DNA from: Bog-756 sp963835465
Lineage (GTDB): Bacteria; Actinomycetota; Acidimicrobiia; Acidimicrobiales; RAAP-2
Length of the DNA: 64,000 nucleotides
Assembly: GCA_963835465.1 (NCBI GenBank)
Contig: CAWIFR010000004.1
Coordinates: forward strand, 1 to 64,000
Direction of reading: 5' to 3'
Below, in pieces: positions 54,122 to 62,937 of the stretch. Numbering within the stretch: the first letter of the stretch is position 1; each line of letters opens with the position of its first letter. The notes beneath the pieces are model-generated. The model had not been told where the DNA came from. It ran no database searches and saw only the letters and a list, made by a program, of their open reading frames with translations. The position numbers and the translations under genes are program-made.

Positions 54122-54436
54122 TCACGACACCCGCCGAACACCCGGCTTGCGGATGGTCATCGGACCCCGCACCCGGGCCTGACAGGCCAGGCGGATGACT
54201 CTCCCCTCGTACCACGACCGTCCGTTGAACTGGGCCAGCGCCGCGGTCTCCAACAGGGTCGGGGCCTCGAGGTGCTCCTCCCCGGCGAGGACTTCGAAGA
54301 AGCAGGTGTGGCACTCGGCCTGACCGTGACAGACCGTCGGCCAGAACAGGCTCTGGCCCTCGGCCGCCGCCATCACACTCTGTCCGGGTCCGACCTCCAC
54401 ATCGAGGTCGGACGGCACCACGTGGACGGTCACCAC
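54122..54436 (-). CDS. [2Fe-2S] ferredoxin
   Basis: A 104-residue plant/adrenodoxin-type ferredoxin. The cluster cysteines are in TVCHGQAECHTCFFEV (CX5CX2C) and the fourth in RLACQARV. It should feed electrons to the Rieske oxygenase whose gene lies 82 bp upstream on the same strand. No reductase is found in the window. Convergent with the CoA transferase gene (20 bp between stops). Confidence 0.9.
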   Translation of the reverse strand: MVTVHVVPSDLDVEVGPGQSVMAAAEGQSLFWPTVCHGQAECHTCFFEVLAGEEHLEAPTLLETAALAQFNGRSWYEGRVIRLACQARVRGPMTIRKPGVRRVS

Positions 54437-54518
54437 GGAAGGGCCGCCGTCGCGGACCGGCGGGCAGGCTCGGCCGGGAGGGCGGGCCGCGGTTCGGGGT
54501 CGGTACCCGTCGGGGGTG

Positions 54519-55844
54519 TTACGGGCAGAGATACTCGTCGATCACTTCGTGCATGTGGATGACGTTGTGCTCCTGGCGGGGGTTCATCCGGAGCCCCGTG
54601 CACCCCCTCGACTTCATGCCCGCCTGGACGTGGGCCATGTTGGCGTAGTCCTGGTTGGTGACCAGGCCCCAGTCCTTCGCCGTCCAGTCCGGGTAGTACT
54701 TGCGCTCGCACATCTCCCGCTCGTCGCCGGGCGGCACCCACTCGAGCGTCCACAGGTCCTTGATGGTGCTGTCCGGGTCCATCCCGTTGGGCCGGACGCG
54801 GAAGAGCGTGGTGCTACCCGGGTAGATGGGCCCGACCACGTTGGGGAAGAAGTGGACGTCGTCGGAGCTGAGGAGCTGCTCGTCGGTCAGGTCACTGACA
54901 TCATCCCCCTTGCCACGGAGCATCTGCACCCGCAGCTCGTTGTAGACGTCCATGGCCGACTTCCCCTCAGGGAGGGGCTTGGTCTTCAGCTCCTCGATCT
55001 GCTGGCGCTCCTCCTTCATGAACAGGCCGCTGAGCTCATCGAGCATCACGGCCAGCAGCTCTCGCTCGTCGTAGTCGCCCGGCTGCAGCCCCAGCCGCGG
55101 GCTGGGACGGATCTCGCGCTTGACCTCGCCCATGTTCCCCATGTGGTTGTGCTTGCCCAGGGGGCCGTAGCGAATGGCCGTGTCGTCGGACCACCGGAGC
55201 AGTTGGGGGTGGGTGCCCTGGACGTGGTAGCTCTCGTTGAAGGCATCGAGCACCGACTTCCAGTTGGCCGGCAGGACGACCGAGCGGTACGAGCGGAACC
55301 GCATCTTCTCAAAGCCGTAGGGCCCAAGCAGGGCCGGCAGCGGTCCGAGGAACGACTCGAGTGACTCGCAGCGGGGATCCATGTTGATGAAGACGAAGCC
55401 CCCCCACCGACCCACCTGGATCTGGCTGAGGCAGGTGTCCTCCTCGGTCATGGTCGCCGGGAAGTCGGCCCGGTCGACCACCTCCTTGTTGGTTCCGTCC
55501 AGCTCGAACCGCCAGGCGTGGTAGCGGCATCGGATCTCCCCGGTGGCGAAGTTCCCCACCCCGGTGGCCAACCGGGTGCCGCGGTGCGGGCAGGTGTTGT
55601 AGAAGGCCCGGATGGTGTCGGCACCGCTGCGGGTGACCAGGATGGACTGGTCCCCGATGACGTACTCCACGAAGTCGCCGACCCGGGGCACCTCCTCCTC
55701 CCGGCAGGCCATCTGCCACACCCGGGGCCAGAGGCGTTCCATCTCCAGGTCGAAGAAGTCCCGGGAGACGTACCGCTCTTTTGGGATGATGTGGGCCGAG
55801 GTCGACTCGACCAGGGCGCCGTCCCGGGCGATCGTCATGACCAT
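54519..55844 (-). CDS. Rieske non-haem iron oxygenase, alpha subunit
   Basis: A 441-residue aromatic-ring-hydroxylating-type oxygenase. The Rieske cluster ligands are in CPHRG and CRYHAW, about residues 83-107. The mononuclear iron site is DAFNESYHVQGTHPQ in the catalytic domain. No beta-subunit gene is near, so a homo-oligomeric type. ATG 55844 has GGGGAGG eight bases upstream. With the ferredoxin it forms an oxygenase pair for ring hydroxylation or demethylation of an unidentified substrate. Confidence 0.9.
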   Translation of the reverse strand: MVMTIARDGALVESTSAHIIPKERYVSRDFFDLEMERLWPRVWQMACREEEVPRVGDFVEYVIGDQSILVTRSGADTIRAFYNTCPHRGTRLATGVGNFATGEIRCRYHAWRFELDGTNKEVVDRADFPATMTEEDTCLSQIQVGRWGGFVFINMDPRCESLESFLGPLPALLGPYGFEKMRFRSYRSVVLPANWKSVLDAFNESYHVQGTHPQLLRWSDDTAIRYGPLGKHNHMGNMGEVKREIRPSPRLGLQPGDYDERELLAVMLDELSGLFMKEERQQIEELKTKPLPEGKSAMDVYNELRVQMLRGKGDDVSDLTDEQLLSSDDVHFFPNVVGPIYPGSTTLFRVRPNGMDPDSTIKDLWTLEWVPPGDEREMCERKYYPDWTAKDWGLVTNQDYANMAHVQAGMKSRGCTGLRMNPRQEHNVIHMHEVIDEYLCP

Positions 55845-56115
55845 CGGCGCCACCTCCCCGTCCCCCTTGACTGCGAGTTCAACGTAACAGAATACTGGTG
55901 TTTTCGCAGCCGTCCGCGCTGCACGTCGGGCGCGAAGTCCCAGTTCACCAGGGTGAGCGCCGAACCGAACGGAGGAGGGTCGGGGTGGTCCTACCAGGAC
56001 TGGACCGTCGGGCGACCTGCCTCCTGACCGTCGCCGTGGTGCTCGGCGCTCGGGACCCCCACGGTGACGACGTCTTGGGGCCGGCCACCGCCCGCTCCGA
56101 CGACGGGGCCCCGAC
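55845..56115. promoter_or_regulatory. Divergent promoter region of Rieske and CoA-transferase genes
   Basis: A 271-bp gap with an AT-richer patch around 55870-55910. I see TTGACT (55867) but no confident dyad or full promoter, so only the general role is claimed. Confidence 0.35.
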
Positions 56116-58539
56116 GTGACAGGTGGTCCGCTGCCGGGGCTCGAGGGGTTGCGGGTCCTCGACCTGTCCGACGACGTGCCCGGCGCGGTACTGCGCCAAG
56201 CTCCTGGCCGATGCCGGGGCACGCGTGGTCAAGGTCGAGCGGCCCGAGGGCCACCCCCTCAGAGGCTGGTCGGCATCGGGGTCGGTCGGGCGCGACGGCG
56301 ACGAGGACGGCGCCCTCTTCCGGTTCCTGGCCGCCTCCCAGGAGAGCGTGGTGTTGGACCCGGATGGCCCCGGGGCGGACGAGGTGCGCCACCGCCTGGC
56401 CGCGTCGTCGGACGTGACCATCGTGTCCACCCTCGGAGACCGGGCCGGACGTCCTTCCCCGGCCATCGACGTCCAGTCCCTGGCCGAGCGTCACCCCCAC
56501 CTGGTCGTGACGAGCCTCTCCGCCTTCGGCCTCACCGGGCCCCGGGGCGGCGATCAATCCTCCGACCTGCTCCTCCAGGCCCTGAGCGGCTCCCTGCACA
56601 GCCACGGCACCGACGACCGCGAACCCCTCGCCGTCGGCGGGGGCATGGCCGAGTGGACGGTCGGGACCTTCGGGGCGGTGGGGACGGTCAGTGCCCTCAC
56701 CGCCCGACGCCGCACGGGACGGGGCGACCTGGTCGACGTGTCGGCGCTCGAGTGCCTGGCCGTGACCTTCATCTGCTATCCGACGGTGGCCGCAGCCATG
56801 CCCGGCGGCACGCGCCCTCCGTCCCACGTACGTGATGGTCCCGGGGATCGAGCCGTGTCGAGACGGCTACGTGGGCATGGCCACCATCACCACCGCCCAG
56901 TGGCACACCTTCTTGGACATGATCGGGCGCCCGGACCTGGCCACCGACGAGTCGCTGTACGTCCAGCGCAACCGGGAGCGGCCCGACGTGCTGGAGGCGG
57001 TGCGGGAGTGGACCCGCCGCCACACCGTCGACGAGGTGGTGGAGATCGGCTCGCTCTACCGCATCCCCACCGTGCCCATCGGGAACGGGGCCAACTTCCC
57101 CGGCATCGACCATGTGGCGTCGCGTCAGCTCTACGGCGCCGATCCCCGAGGCGGCTTCCCCCATCCCCGGTCGCCCTTCCTCTCCGATGCCTCGCGCCCC
57201 CGCGCCCCGACGGCCGCCCCCACCCGGAACGAGCGGCTCTCCGACCTCGGGGCGCTGGCCTGGCCCGGGGAGCCGTCCACCCACTCGCCGTTCGTACCGG
57301 GTGAGGGTCGAGAGCCCGACGGTCGGGACGGACTCCCCCTGACCGGTGTGCGGGTCCTCGACTTCACCGCCTTCCTGGCCGGACCGCTCTGCACGCAGTA
57401 CCTGGCGTCGCTCGGGGCCGACGTCATCAAGGTCGAGTCGACCCAGCACCCCGACCCCATGCGGTTCAGCGTCCGGGTCGACCCCTCGGTCGACCAGTGG
57501 TACGAGCAGGGGGCCATCTTCCAGTCCTGCAACCTCAACAAGCGCAGTGTCACGCTCAACCTCTCGGACGGCCGTGGGCGGGACCTGGTCCTCCAGCTGG
57601 CCGCCACCGCCGACGTGGTCGTGGAGAACTTCACTCCACGGGTCATGGAGCAGTTCGGTCTGGACTACGAGGACCTGTCGGCCGTCAACCCGACGATCGT
57701 CATGGTGCGTATGCCCGGCTTCGGCCTCGACGGCCCGTGGCGTGACCGTCCCGGCTTCGCCGCGTCGATGGAACAGATATCCGGACTGGCCTGGACGACG
57801 GGGTACGTCGACGGCCCCCCCTCCATCCCCGGCATCTGCGACCCGCTCGCCGGCATGCACTCGGCCTTCGCCGTCCTCACCGCCCTCGAGTACCGGGCCC
57901 AGACCGGCCGGGGCCAGTGCATCGAGCTGGCCATGATCGACCTGACCACCACCCTGGCCGTCGAGCAGGTGCTCGAGCACGCCGTCTACGGCGAACTCAT
58001 GAGCCGCCAGGGCAACCGGCAGCCCGGCACGCCCCAGGGGGTCTACGCCTGCGGCGAGGACGACCGGTGGGTGGCGGTGCGGCTGGACTCCGAGTCGGCC
58101 TGGTCGGGCGTGCGGTCCGTGCTCGGCCCGATCGACCCCGCCCCCGACACCGGGGCCGGTCCCCACGACCGGGAGGACCGGCTGGATGCCGCGGCTGGGG
58201 TCATGGTGCCTCGGCCTGAGCCAGAAGGACGCCCTGGCCGCCCTGCGCGCCGCCGGGGTGGAGGCCGAGCCCATCGTCCACTCGTGTGACGTGGACGTCG
58301 ACGAGCAGATGAACGCCCGCGGCTACTGGGAGGAGGTGCACCATCCGGTGGTCGGCCCGGTGCGCTTCCCGGCCTGGCCCATGCGGTACGCCTCGCGCCT
58401 CGCCCCGTGGTTCCGGCTCCCGGCCCCCCTGCTTGGCCAGCACAACGGGGAGGTCCTGGGCGAGCTGGGCCTCACTACCCATGACCTCGCCGCGCTCCAG
58501 GCCGACGGGGTCATCGGCACGCGACCGGTCGGCGGCTGA
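56116..58539 (+). pseudogene. Two-domain CaiB/BaiF CoA transferase, three frameshifts
   Basis: Reading through three single-base insertions (near 56187, 56815 and 58198, in GG, CCC and GGGG runs) gives about 806 residues with two CaiB domains. Domain 1: GLEGLRVLDLSDDVPGA, YCAKLLADAGARVVKVERPE, LVDVSALE (Asp). Domain 2 starts at LTGVRVLDFTAFLAGPLCTQ and ASLGADVIKVES, with NLNKRSVTLNL and GQCIELAMIDL, where the catalytic Asp position reads Glu. The tail is LSQKDALAALRAAGVEAEP. Starts at GTG 56116. Such double proteins occur in steroid/terpenoid clusters. Confidence 0.8.
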
Positions 58540-58545
58540 CGACCG

Positions 58546-59223
58546 ATGGCCGACCCCGGCAGCATCGACTGGGTCCTGACCACCACCCGGACCGTCCGCC
58601 GCCGGCTCGACCTCGGACGCCCGGTGGACACCGACGCGGTGCTCGACTGCCTGGACCTCGCCCTCCAGGCACCGACCGGTGGGGACTTCCAGCGGTGGCG
58701 GTGGATCATCGTCACCGACCCCGCCGTCAAGGCCCGGGTCCGGGACGTTTACGTGGCCGCCCTCACGGCGGCGTCGGGAGGGAGGCGCCCGACGCCGGCC
58801 GACCGGTCGGCCAAAGGGATGCTCGAGGGCGCGTGGCACCTGGCCACCCACCTCGACCGGGTGCCGGTCCTGGTCGTGGCGTGTATCGAAGGGCGGATCA
58901 CCCCGGAGAGCACCCCGGCCCAGCTCACCGCCCTTTTCGGCTCGATCTACCCTGCGGTCTGGAGCCTGCAGCTGGCCCTGCGCAGCCGCGGCCTGGTCTC
59001 GGCCATGACCACCGTCCACCTCGAGGAGCACCAGGCTATGGCCGACCTCCTCGGCATCCCCGCCGGGGTGACTCAGGCCGCGCTGGTCCCCGTGGCCCAC
59101 CTGGTGGGGGACGATCTACGCCCGGCCCCCCGCCGACCGGCGCGACAGGTGGCCTTTCTCGACCACTGGGGAGCCGGTTGGGATGACGGGACGCGTGTTG
59201 GGTCGTCCGGCGGTCGCGACTGA
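58546..59223 (+). CDS. Nitroreductase family protein
   Basis: A 225-residue FMN-dependent nitroreductase-fold protein. TTRTVRRRLDLGRPVDTDAV and APTGGDFQRWRWIIVTD are the FMN-binding segments; SIYPAVWSLQLALRSRGLVS is the typical central helix and GIPAGVTQAALVPVAHLVGD the C-terminal strand. Likely reduces a quinone, enone or nitro group in the pathway. Its start is 6 bases from the two-domain CoA transferase stop, so co-transcribed. Confidence 0.85.
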   Translation: MADPGSIDWVLTTTRTVRRRLDLGRPVDTDAVLDCLDLALQAPTGGDFQRWRWIIVTDPAVKARVRDVYVAALTAASGGRRPTPADRSAKGMLEGAWHLATHLDRVPVLVVACIEGRITPESTPAQLTALFGSIYPAVWSLQLALRSRGLVSAMTTVHLEEHQAMADLLGIPAGVTQAALVPVAHLVGDDLRPAPRRPARQVAFLDHWGAGWDDGTRVGSSGGRD

Positions 59224-59235
59224 GAGTCGACCTGG

Positions 59236-60159
59236 TCAGAGGTCGGGCAGCGTGCCGCTGATGTCGGTGGTCGGACCGGCCCGGTCCACGAGGTCGGTGA
59301 TGACATCGGTCAGCTCGCCCGGCTCCCAGAGGCCGTCCTTGTCCACGCTCGGCCCGGCCCGCCAGCCCTCGGCCACGCTGATGTAGCCACCGTGGACGTT
59401 GAAGATGCGACCGGTCACGTCGTCCGCCAGACCGCTGCCGAGCCAGACCACCAACGGGGAGATGTGCTCGGGGGCCAGGGGCGACCGGCCGCCGGGGGAG
59501 GCGGCGGCGGCCTGCCGGCCGAAGGGGAGGTCGGCGTTCATCCGGGTGACGGCCATCGGGGCGATGGCGTTGACGGTGACGCCGTAGCGCTCGAGCTCCT
59601 TGGCTGCGATCACGGTGAAGGCGGCGATGCCGGCCTTGGCCGCGCCGTAGTTGATCTGCCCGACATTGCCGTAGAGCCCGGTGGCCGAGCTGGTATTGAC
59701 CATTCGGGCCCTGGTCGGCTCACCGGTCTTGGCTCGCTCCCGCCAGTGGACGGCCGCCCAGTGGGCAGGCGCGAACGTCCCCTTCAGGTGGACCCGCACC
59801 ACGGCGTCCCAGTCGTTCTCGGTCATGGTGACGAGCATCCGGTCCCGCAGGATGCCCGCGTTGTTGACGAGGGTGTCCAACCGGCCGAAGGCGTCGACGG
59901 CGTGGGCCACCAGGCGTCGGGCGCCCTCCCAGTCCGAGGCGTCGTCCCGGTTGGCGACGGCCTGGCCTCCGAGGTCCCGGATCTCGGCGACGACCTGTTC
60001 GGCCGGAGCCGTCGAGCTCCCCGTCCCGTCGATCGAGGCACCGACGTCGTTGACCACCACCCGAGCTCCCTGGCAGGCGAAGGCCAGGGCATGGCACCGG
60101 CCGATCCCCCGGCCGGCGCCGGTGATCACCACCACCCGGTCGTCGCAGATCCCGCTCAC
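59236..60159 (-). CDS. Short-chain dehydrogenase, 17beta-HSD4/MFE-2-like
   Basis: A 307-residue SDR. VVITGAGRGIGRCHALAFAC is the cofactor site, LVNNAGILRDRMLVTMTEND and TSSATGLYGNVGQINYGAAK the catalytic Ser and YxxxK. This long insert-containing type matches hydroxyacyl-CoA/hydroxysteroid dehydrogenases of the MFE-2 group, which oxidise 3-hydroxyacyl-CoA. It sits 59 bp after the next SDR on the same strand. Confidence 0.9.
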   Translation of the reverse strand: MSGICDDRVVVITGAGRGIGRCHALAFACQGARVVVNDVGASIDGTGSSTAPAEQVVAEIRDLGGQAVANRDDASDWEGARRLVAHAVDAFGRLDTLVNNAGILRDRMLVTMTENDWDAVVRVHLKGTFAPAHWAAVHWRERAKTGEPTRARMVNTSSATGLYGNVGQINYGAAKAGIAAFTVIAAKELERYGVTVNAIAPMAVTRMNADLPFGRQAAAASPGGRSPLAPEHISPLVVWLGSGLADDVTGRIFNVHGGYISVAEGWRAGPSVDKDGLWEPGELTDVITDLVDRAGPTTDISGTLPDL

Positions 60160-60218
60160 CGGGCCTCCTGGCGGCGCGCCCCGTGATCGAAGGTCATCCT
60201 CGTGCCCCCCGGTCGCAC

Positions 60219-60980
60219 CTAGTGGAACCCGCCGCCGTCGACCACCAACCGCTGTCCGGTGATGTTGGATCCGCCCTCACCCACCAGGAAGGCGACGGCC
60301 CCGGCGATGTCCTCGGGCTCGCACACCCGGCCGAGGGGGAAACGCTCGTCCAGGTCGTGGATGTCGTCCACCTTCATGGCCGTCTTGACCAGCCTTCGCC
60401 CCATGTCGGTGTTGGACAGGCCCGGGACGACCACGTTCACCCGGATGCCGGAGCGGGCCTCCTCCTTGGCCAGGGTGAAGGCCAAGGCCTCCTGGGCGGC
60501 CTTGGCCATGTTGTAGGGGCCACCGTAGGGGTCGGCGGTGACCGCCGACTGGCTCGAGATCATGATGATGTCACCCCTCGGCTGCTCCCGCATGCTGGGC
60601 AGAACCAGCTGGCTCATGTGGTGCGAGCCGAGGGCCATGGTCCCGATGACCCGTTCGAGTTCGTCGACCGGGGTCTTGGCCACCGGAGACCCCCGGTTGG
60701 TGATGCCGGCGTTGTTGACCAGGATGCCTACGTGCCCGAACCGGGTGACGACTCCGTCGACCACGGCGGCGGCCTCGTCGTGGGAGGCCACGGACCCCGG
60801 GAAGGGGGCGGCCGTGCCTCCCTCGGACTCGATGGCGGCCACGGTTGCGTGCGCTGCCCCTTCGTCCTTTCGGTAATTGACGGCCACGGTGGCGCCGTCC
60901 GCGGCCAGCCGCAGCGCGATGGCCCGGCCGATGCCCCGTCCTCCGCCGGTCACGATGGCTACCCGACCCTGTAGGCCCAT
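60219..60980 (-). CDS. FabG-like short-chain dehydrogenase
   Basis: A 253-residue classical SDR: VAIVTGGGRGIGRAIALRLA, LVNNAGITNRG, MISSQSAVTADPYGGPYNMA with the YNMAK catalytic pair and WRVVDGGG-like C-terminus (RLVVDGGGFH). It probably oxidises or reduces a hydroxy/keto intermediate in the cluster. Starts at ATG 60980; it precedes the MFE-2-like SDR. Confidence 0.9.
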   Translation of the reverse strand: MGLQGRVAIVTGGGRGIGRAIALRLAADGATVAVNYRKDEGAAHATVAAIESEGGTAAPFPGSVASHDEAAAVVDGVVTRFGHVGILVNNAGITNRGSPVAKTPVDELERVIGTMALGSHHMSQLVLPSMREQPRGDIIMISSQSAVTADPYGGPYNMAKAAQEALAFTLAKEEARSGIRVNVVVPGLSNTDMGRRLVKTAMKVDDIHDLDERFPLGRVCEPEDIAGAVAFLVGEGGSNITGQRLVVDGGGFH

Positions 60981-61107
60981 TGGCCCTCCTCCCCGACCGA
61001 CCCCTCCGGTTGCGTGCGGGGAATCAGCTGTTTTCCGCCGCCGTCCGGAGGTTAGCGGGACGACAGGTCACGCGCCGGGGAGCGCCGCCCCCTGTCCGCA
61101 GTCGGGC

Positions 61108-61993
61108 TCAGCGGACGGCACGGGCACCCGGGGACCGCTCGGCCGGTCGGGGCTCCATGGTCTCGGGCACGGTCCTGGTCAGGAGGAGCACGCCGACGCA
61201 CAGGACGGCGAAGGAGACCGAGGCGGTGGCCAGGTCCACGGCGCTGGACGCGAAGTACTCGCCGAAGAGGAACACGCTGAGGACGATGCTCACCAGGGGA
61301 TCCACGATGACCAGGAACGGCTGCGAAGCACGCAGGGGTCCGACGTGGAGCGCCGCCTGGGTCAGGATGGTTCCGGCCACACCGGCCACGGCCACGGCGT
61401 AGACCGGCCAGTGCAGGAAGGCCCCGGCCACGCCCCACTGGGTCAGGGTGTCGGTCATGGCCTTGATGAAGGTCGACTCCACCGCCCAGATCACCGACGA
61501 GGCCGTGGCCAGGAGCGCGGCGCGCCGACCGGGCGAGCCCCGCGTGCCGAGGAGGGCCAGGACCCCTGCGCCCACCCCGCACCCCACGATGGCCGCCGCC
61601 CAGTCCTCGGAGTTGGGCGCGGTCGTGACCCCCGCGGGGCTCGGCGGCGACGATGAACACCGAGACGGCCACGCAGGTGAGGAGGGCCGACGACCAGGCC
61701 TGCGGGCTGACGTGCTGGCCGATCCACAGGCGGCGGAGCACGAGCGAGAAGACCAGCTCGGTCATGAGCAGGGTCTGCACCACCGACAGCGCCCCGAGGT
61801 GGAGGGCGAGGGACTGGAACACGAACGCGGCCATGAGGGCCACGGCCCCGAAGAGCCACAGTGGGTGCCTCACCAGGTAGCGTACGAACTGCCAGCCGGT
61901 GGAGCCGTCGGGGTCGCTGGTGCTGGCTACGTGCTGGGTGATCACGTTGACCGCGTTCGAGAGTGCGGCCAGCAGCGCGAACACCAGGCTCAT
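61108..61993 (-). pseudogene. EamA/DMT-family transporter, one frameshift
   Basis: A ten-helix drug/metabolite transporter. The first half (SLVFALLAALSNAVNVITQH, LWLFGAVALMAAFVFQSLAL, LLMTELVFSLVLRRLWIG) and the second (WAVESTFIKAMTDTLTQWG, LVSIVLSVFLFGEYFASSA) are in different frames, joined by a shift near 61640 (one extra base). The natural product would be about 290 residues. Probably moves the substrate or a product of the adjacent pathway. ATG 61993. Confidence 0.8.
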
Positions 61994-62053
61994 CCGTGAA
62001 TGGTACCGAGCGCCCACCGGGGCCGACCGGGCAGGGCGGCAGCCGGCGGTGGA

Positions 62054-62923
62054 TCAGGAGCGTTCGGGTTCCTCTGTCCCTCGGGGTGGCCCGGCCTCGT
62101 CGAACAGGGCGTCCTGCTCTCGCACGGCTTGGCGGAGCCCGACCTCGGCGGCCCGGGCCGAGAAGGCCTGCGCGTCCGGCGCCCGGTGGGCGACGGCGTC
62201 GTTGAGGGCGGCGTACCGCTGGAGCTGGGACCGGCCCATCAGCTCGATCCCCTGGTTCAGGACCCGCTTGTTGGCCACCAGGAGCTCCCGGCCCACCAGG
62301 GCGATGCGGGAGGCCAGCGCGAGGACGTACTCGTCGAGCTGCTCGGTCGGCACCGCCGCCTGCACCAGCCCGATCTCGGCGGCCTCGGCCCCGGTGATGG
62401 TGTCACCGGTGAACAGGAGCCGTTTGGTCCACTGGGGGCCGAGGTGGTAGAGCCACATGTTGGTCGGCGGCACGCCCATGGACCGAACGGGCGGGTAGCC
62501 CAGTCGGGCCTCCCGGGCGGCGATCACGATGTCGCAGTGGAGGGCCAGGTCGGTGCCACCGGCCAGGCAGTTGCCGTGGACCTGGGCGAGTACGGGGATG
62601 GCGCAGTCCCACACGCCGGCCCATCCGGTGCCGAGTCCGAGCATCGAGGAGACGTCCCCCTCGAGTCCGGCCATGGGCGCGGTGGTCGGCTCGGCATCGT
62701 CGGGCAGGACCCCGTAGCCGGAGGAGAATGACCGGCCCGAGCCCCGCACGATGACGGCTCGGGCGTCGGGATCCCGCTCGGCCGCGGCCACGGCCTGGAG
62801 GAGCTCCCGGACGCACCGCGTCGTGAGGGGGTTGTGCTGCTCGGGCCGGTTGAGGGTGAGCCGGTGGACCGCACCGATCCTCTCGACCAGGACCGCAGGC
62901 TGGTCGCCCGGCGGCGGAGCCAT
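62054..62923 (-). CDS. Crotonase-fold (enoyl-CoA hydratase-like) protein
   Basis: A 289-residue crotonase. VHRLTLNRPEQHNPLTTRCV, GSGRSFSSGYG (oxyanion hole) and HGNCLAGGTDLALHCDIVIA are present. The two Glu of true hydratases are missing: the first position reads GYPPVRSMG and the second region LGPQWTKRLLF. It may be an isomerase, lyase or hydrolase of an acyl-CoA rather than a hydratase. ATG 62923 follows the hydrolase stop by 14 bases. Confidence 0.85.
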   Translation of the reverse strand: MAPPPGDQPAVLVERIGAVHRLTLNRPEQHNPLTTRCVRELLQAVAAAERDPDARAVIVRGSGRSFSSGYGVLPDDAEPTTAPMAGLEGDVSSMLGLGTGWAGVWDCAIPVLAQVHGNCLAGGTDLALHCDIVIAAREARLGYPPVRSMGVPPTNMWLYHLGPQWTKRLLFTGDTITGAEAAEIGLVQAAVPTEQLDEYVLALASRIALVGRELLVANKRVLNQGIELMGRSQLQRYAALNDAVAHRAPDAQAFSARAAEVGLRQAVREQDALFDEAGPPRGTEEPERS

Positions 62924-62937
62924 CTCGGAGGGCGGGC

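Noticed and set aside
52830..54314. A 494-codon minus-strand frame opposite the CaiB gene
   Set aside because: Antisense shadow of the CoA transferase; no start signal or similarity.
56769..58274. A 501-codon minus-strand frame opposite the two-domain CoA transferase
   Set aside because: Antisense shadow; the plus strand carries both CaiB domains.
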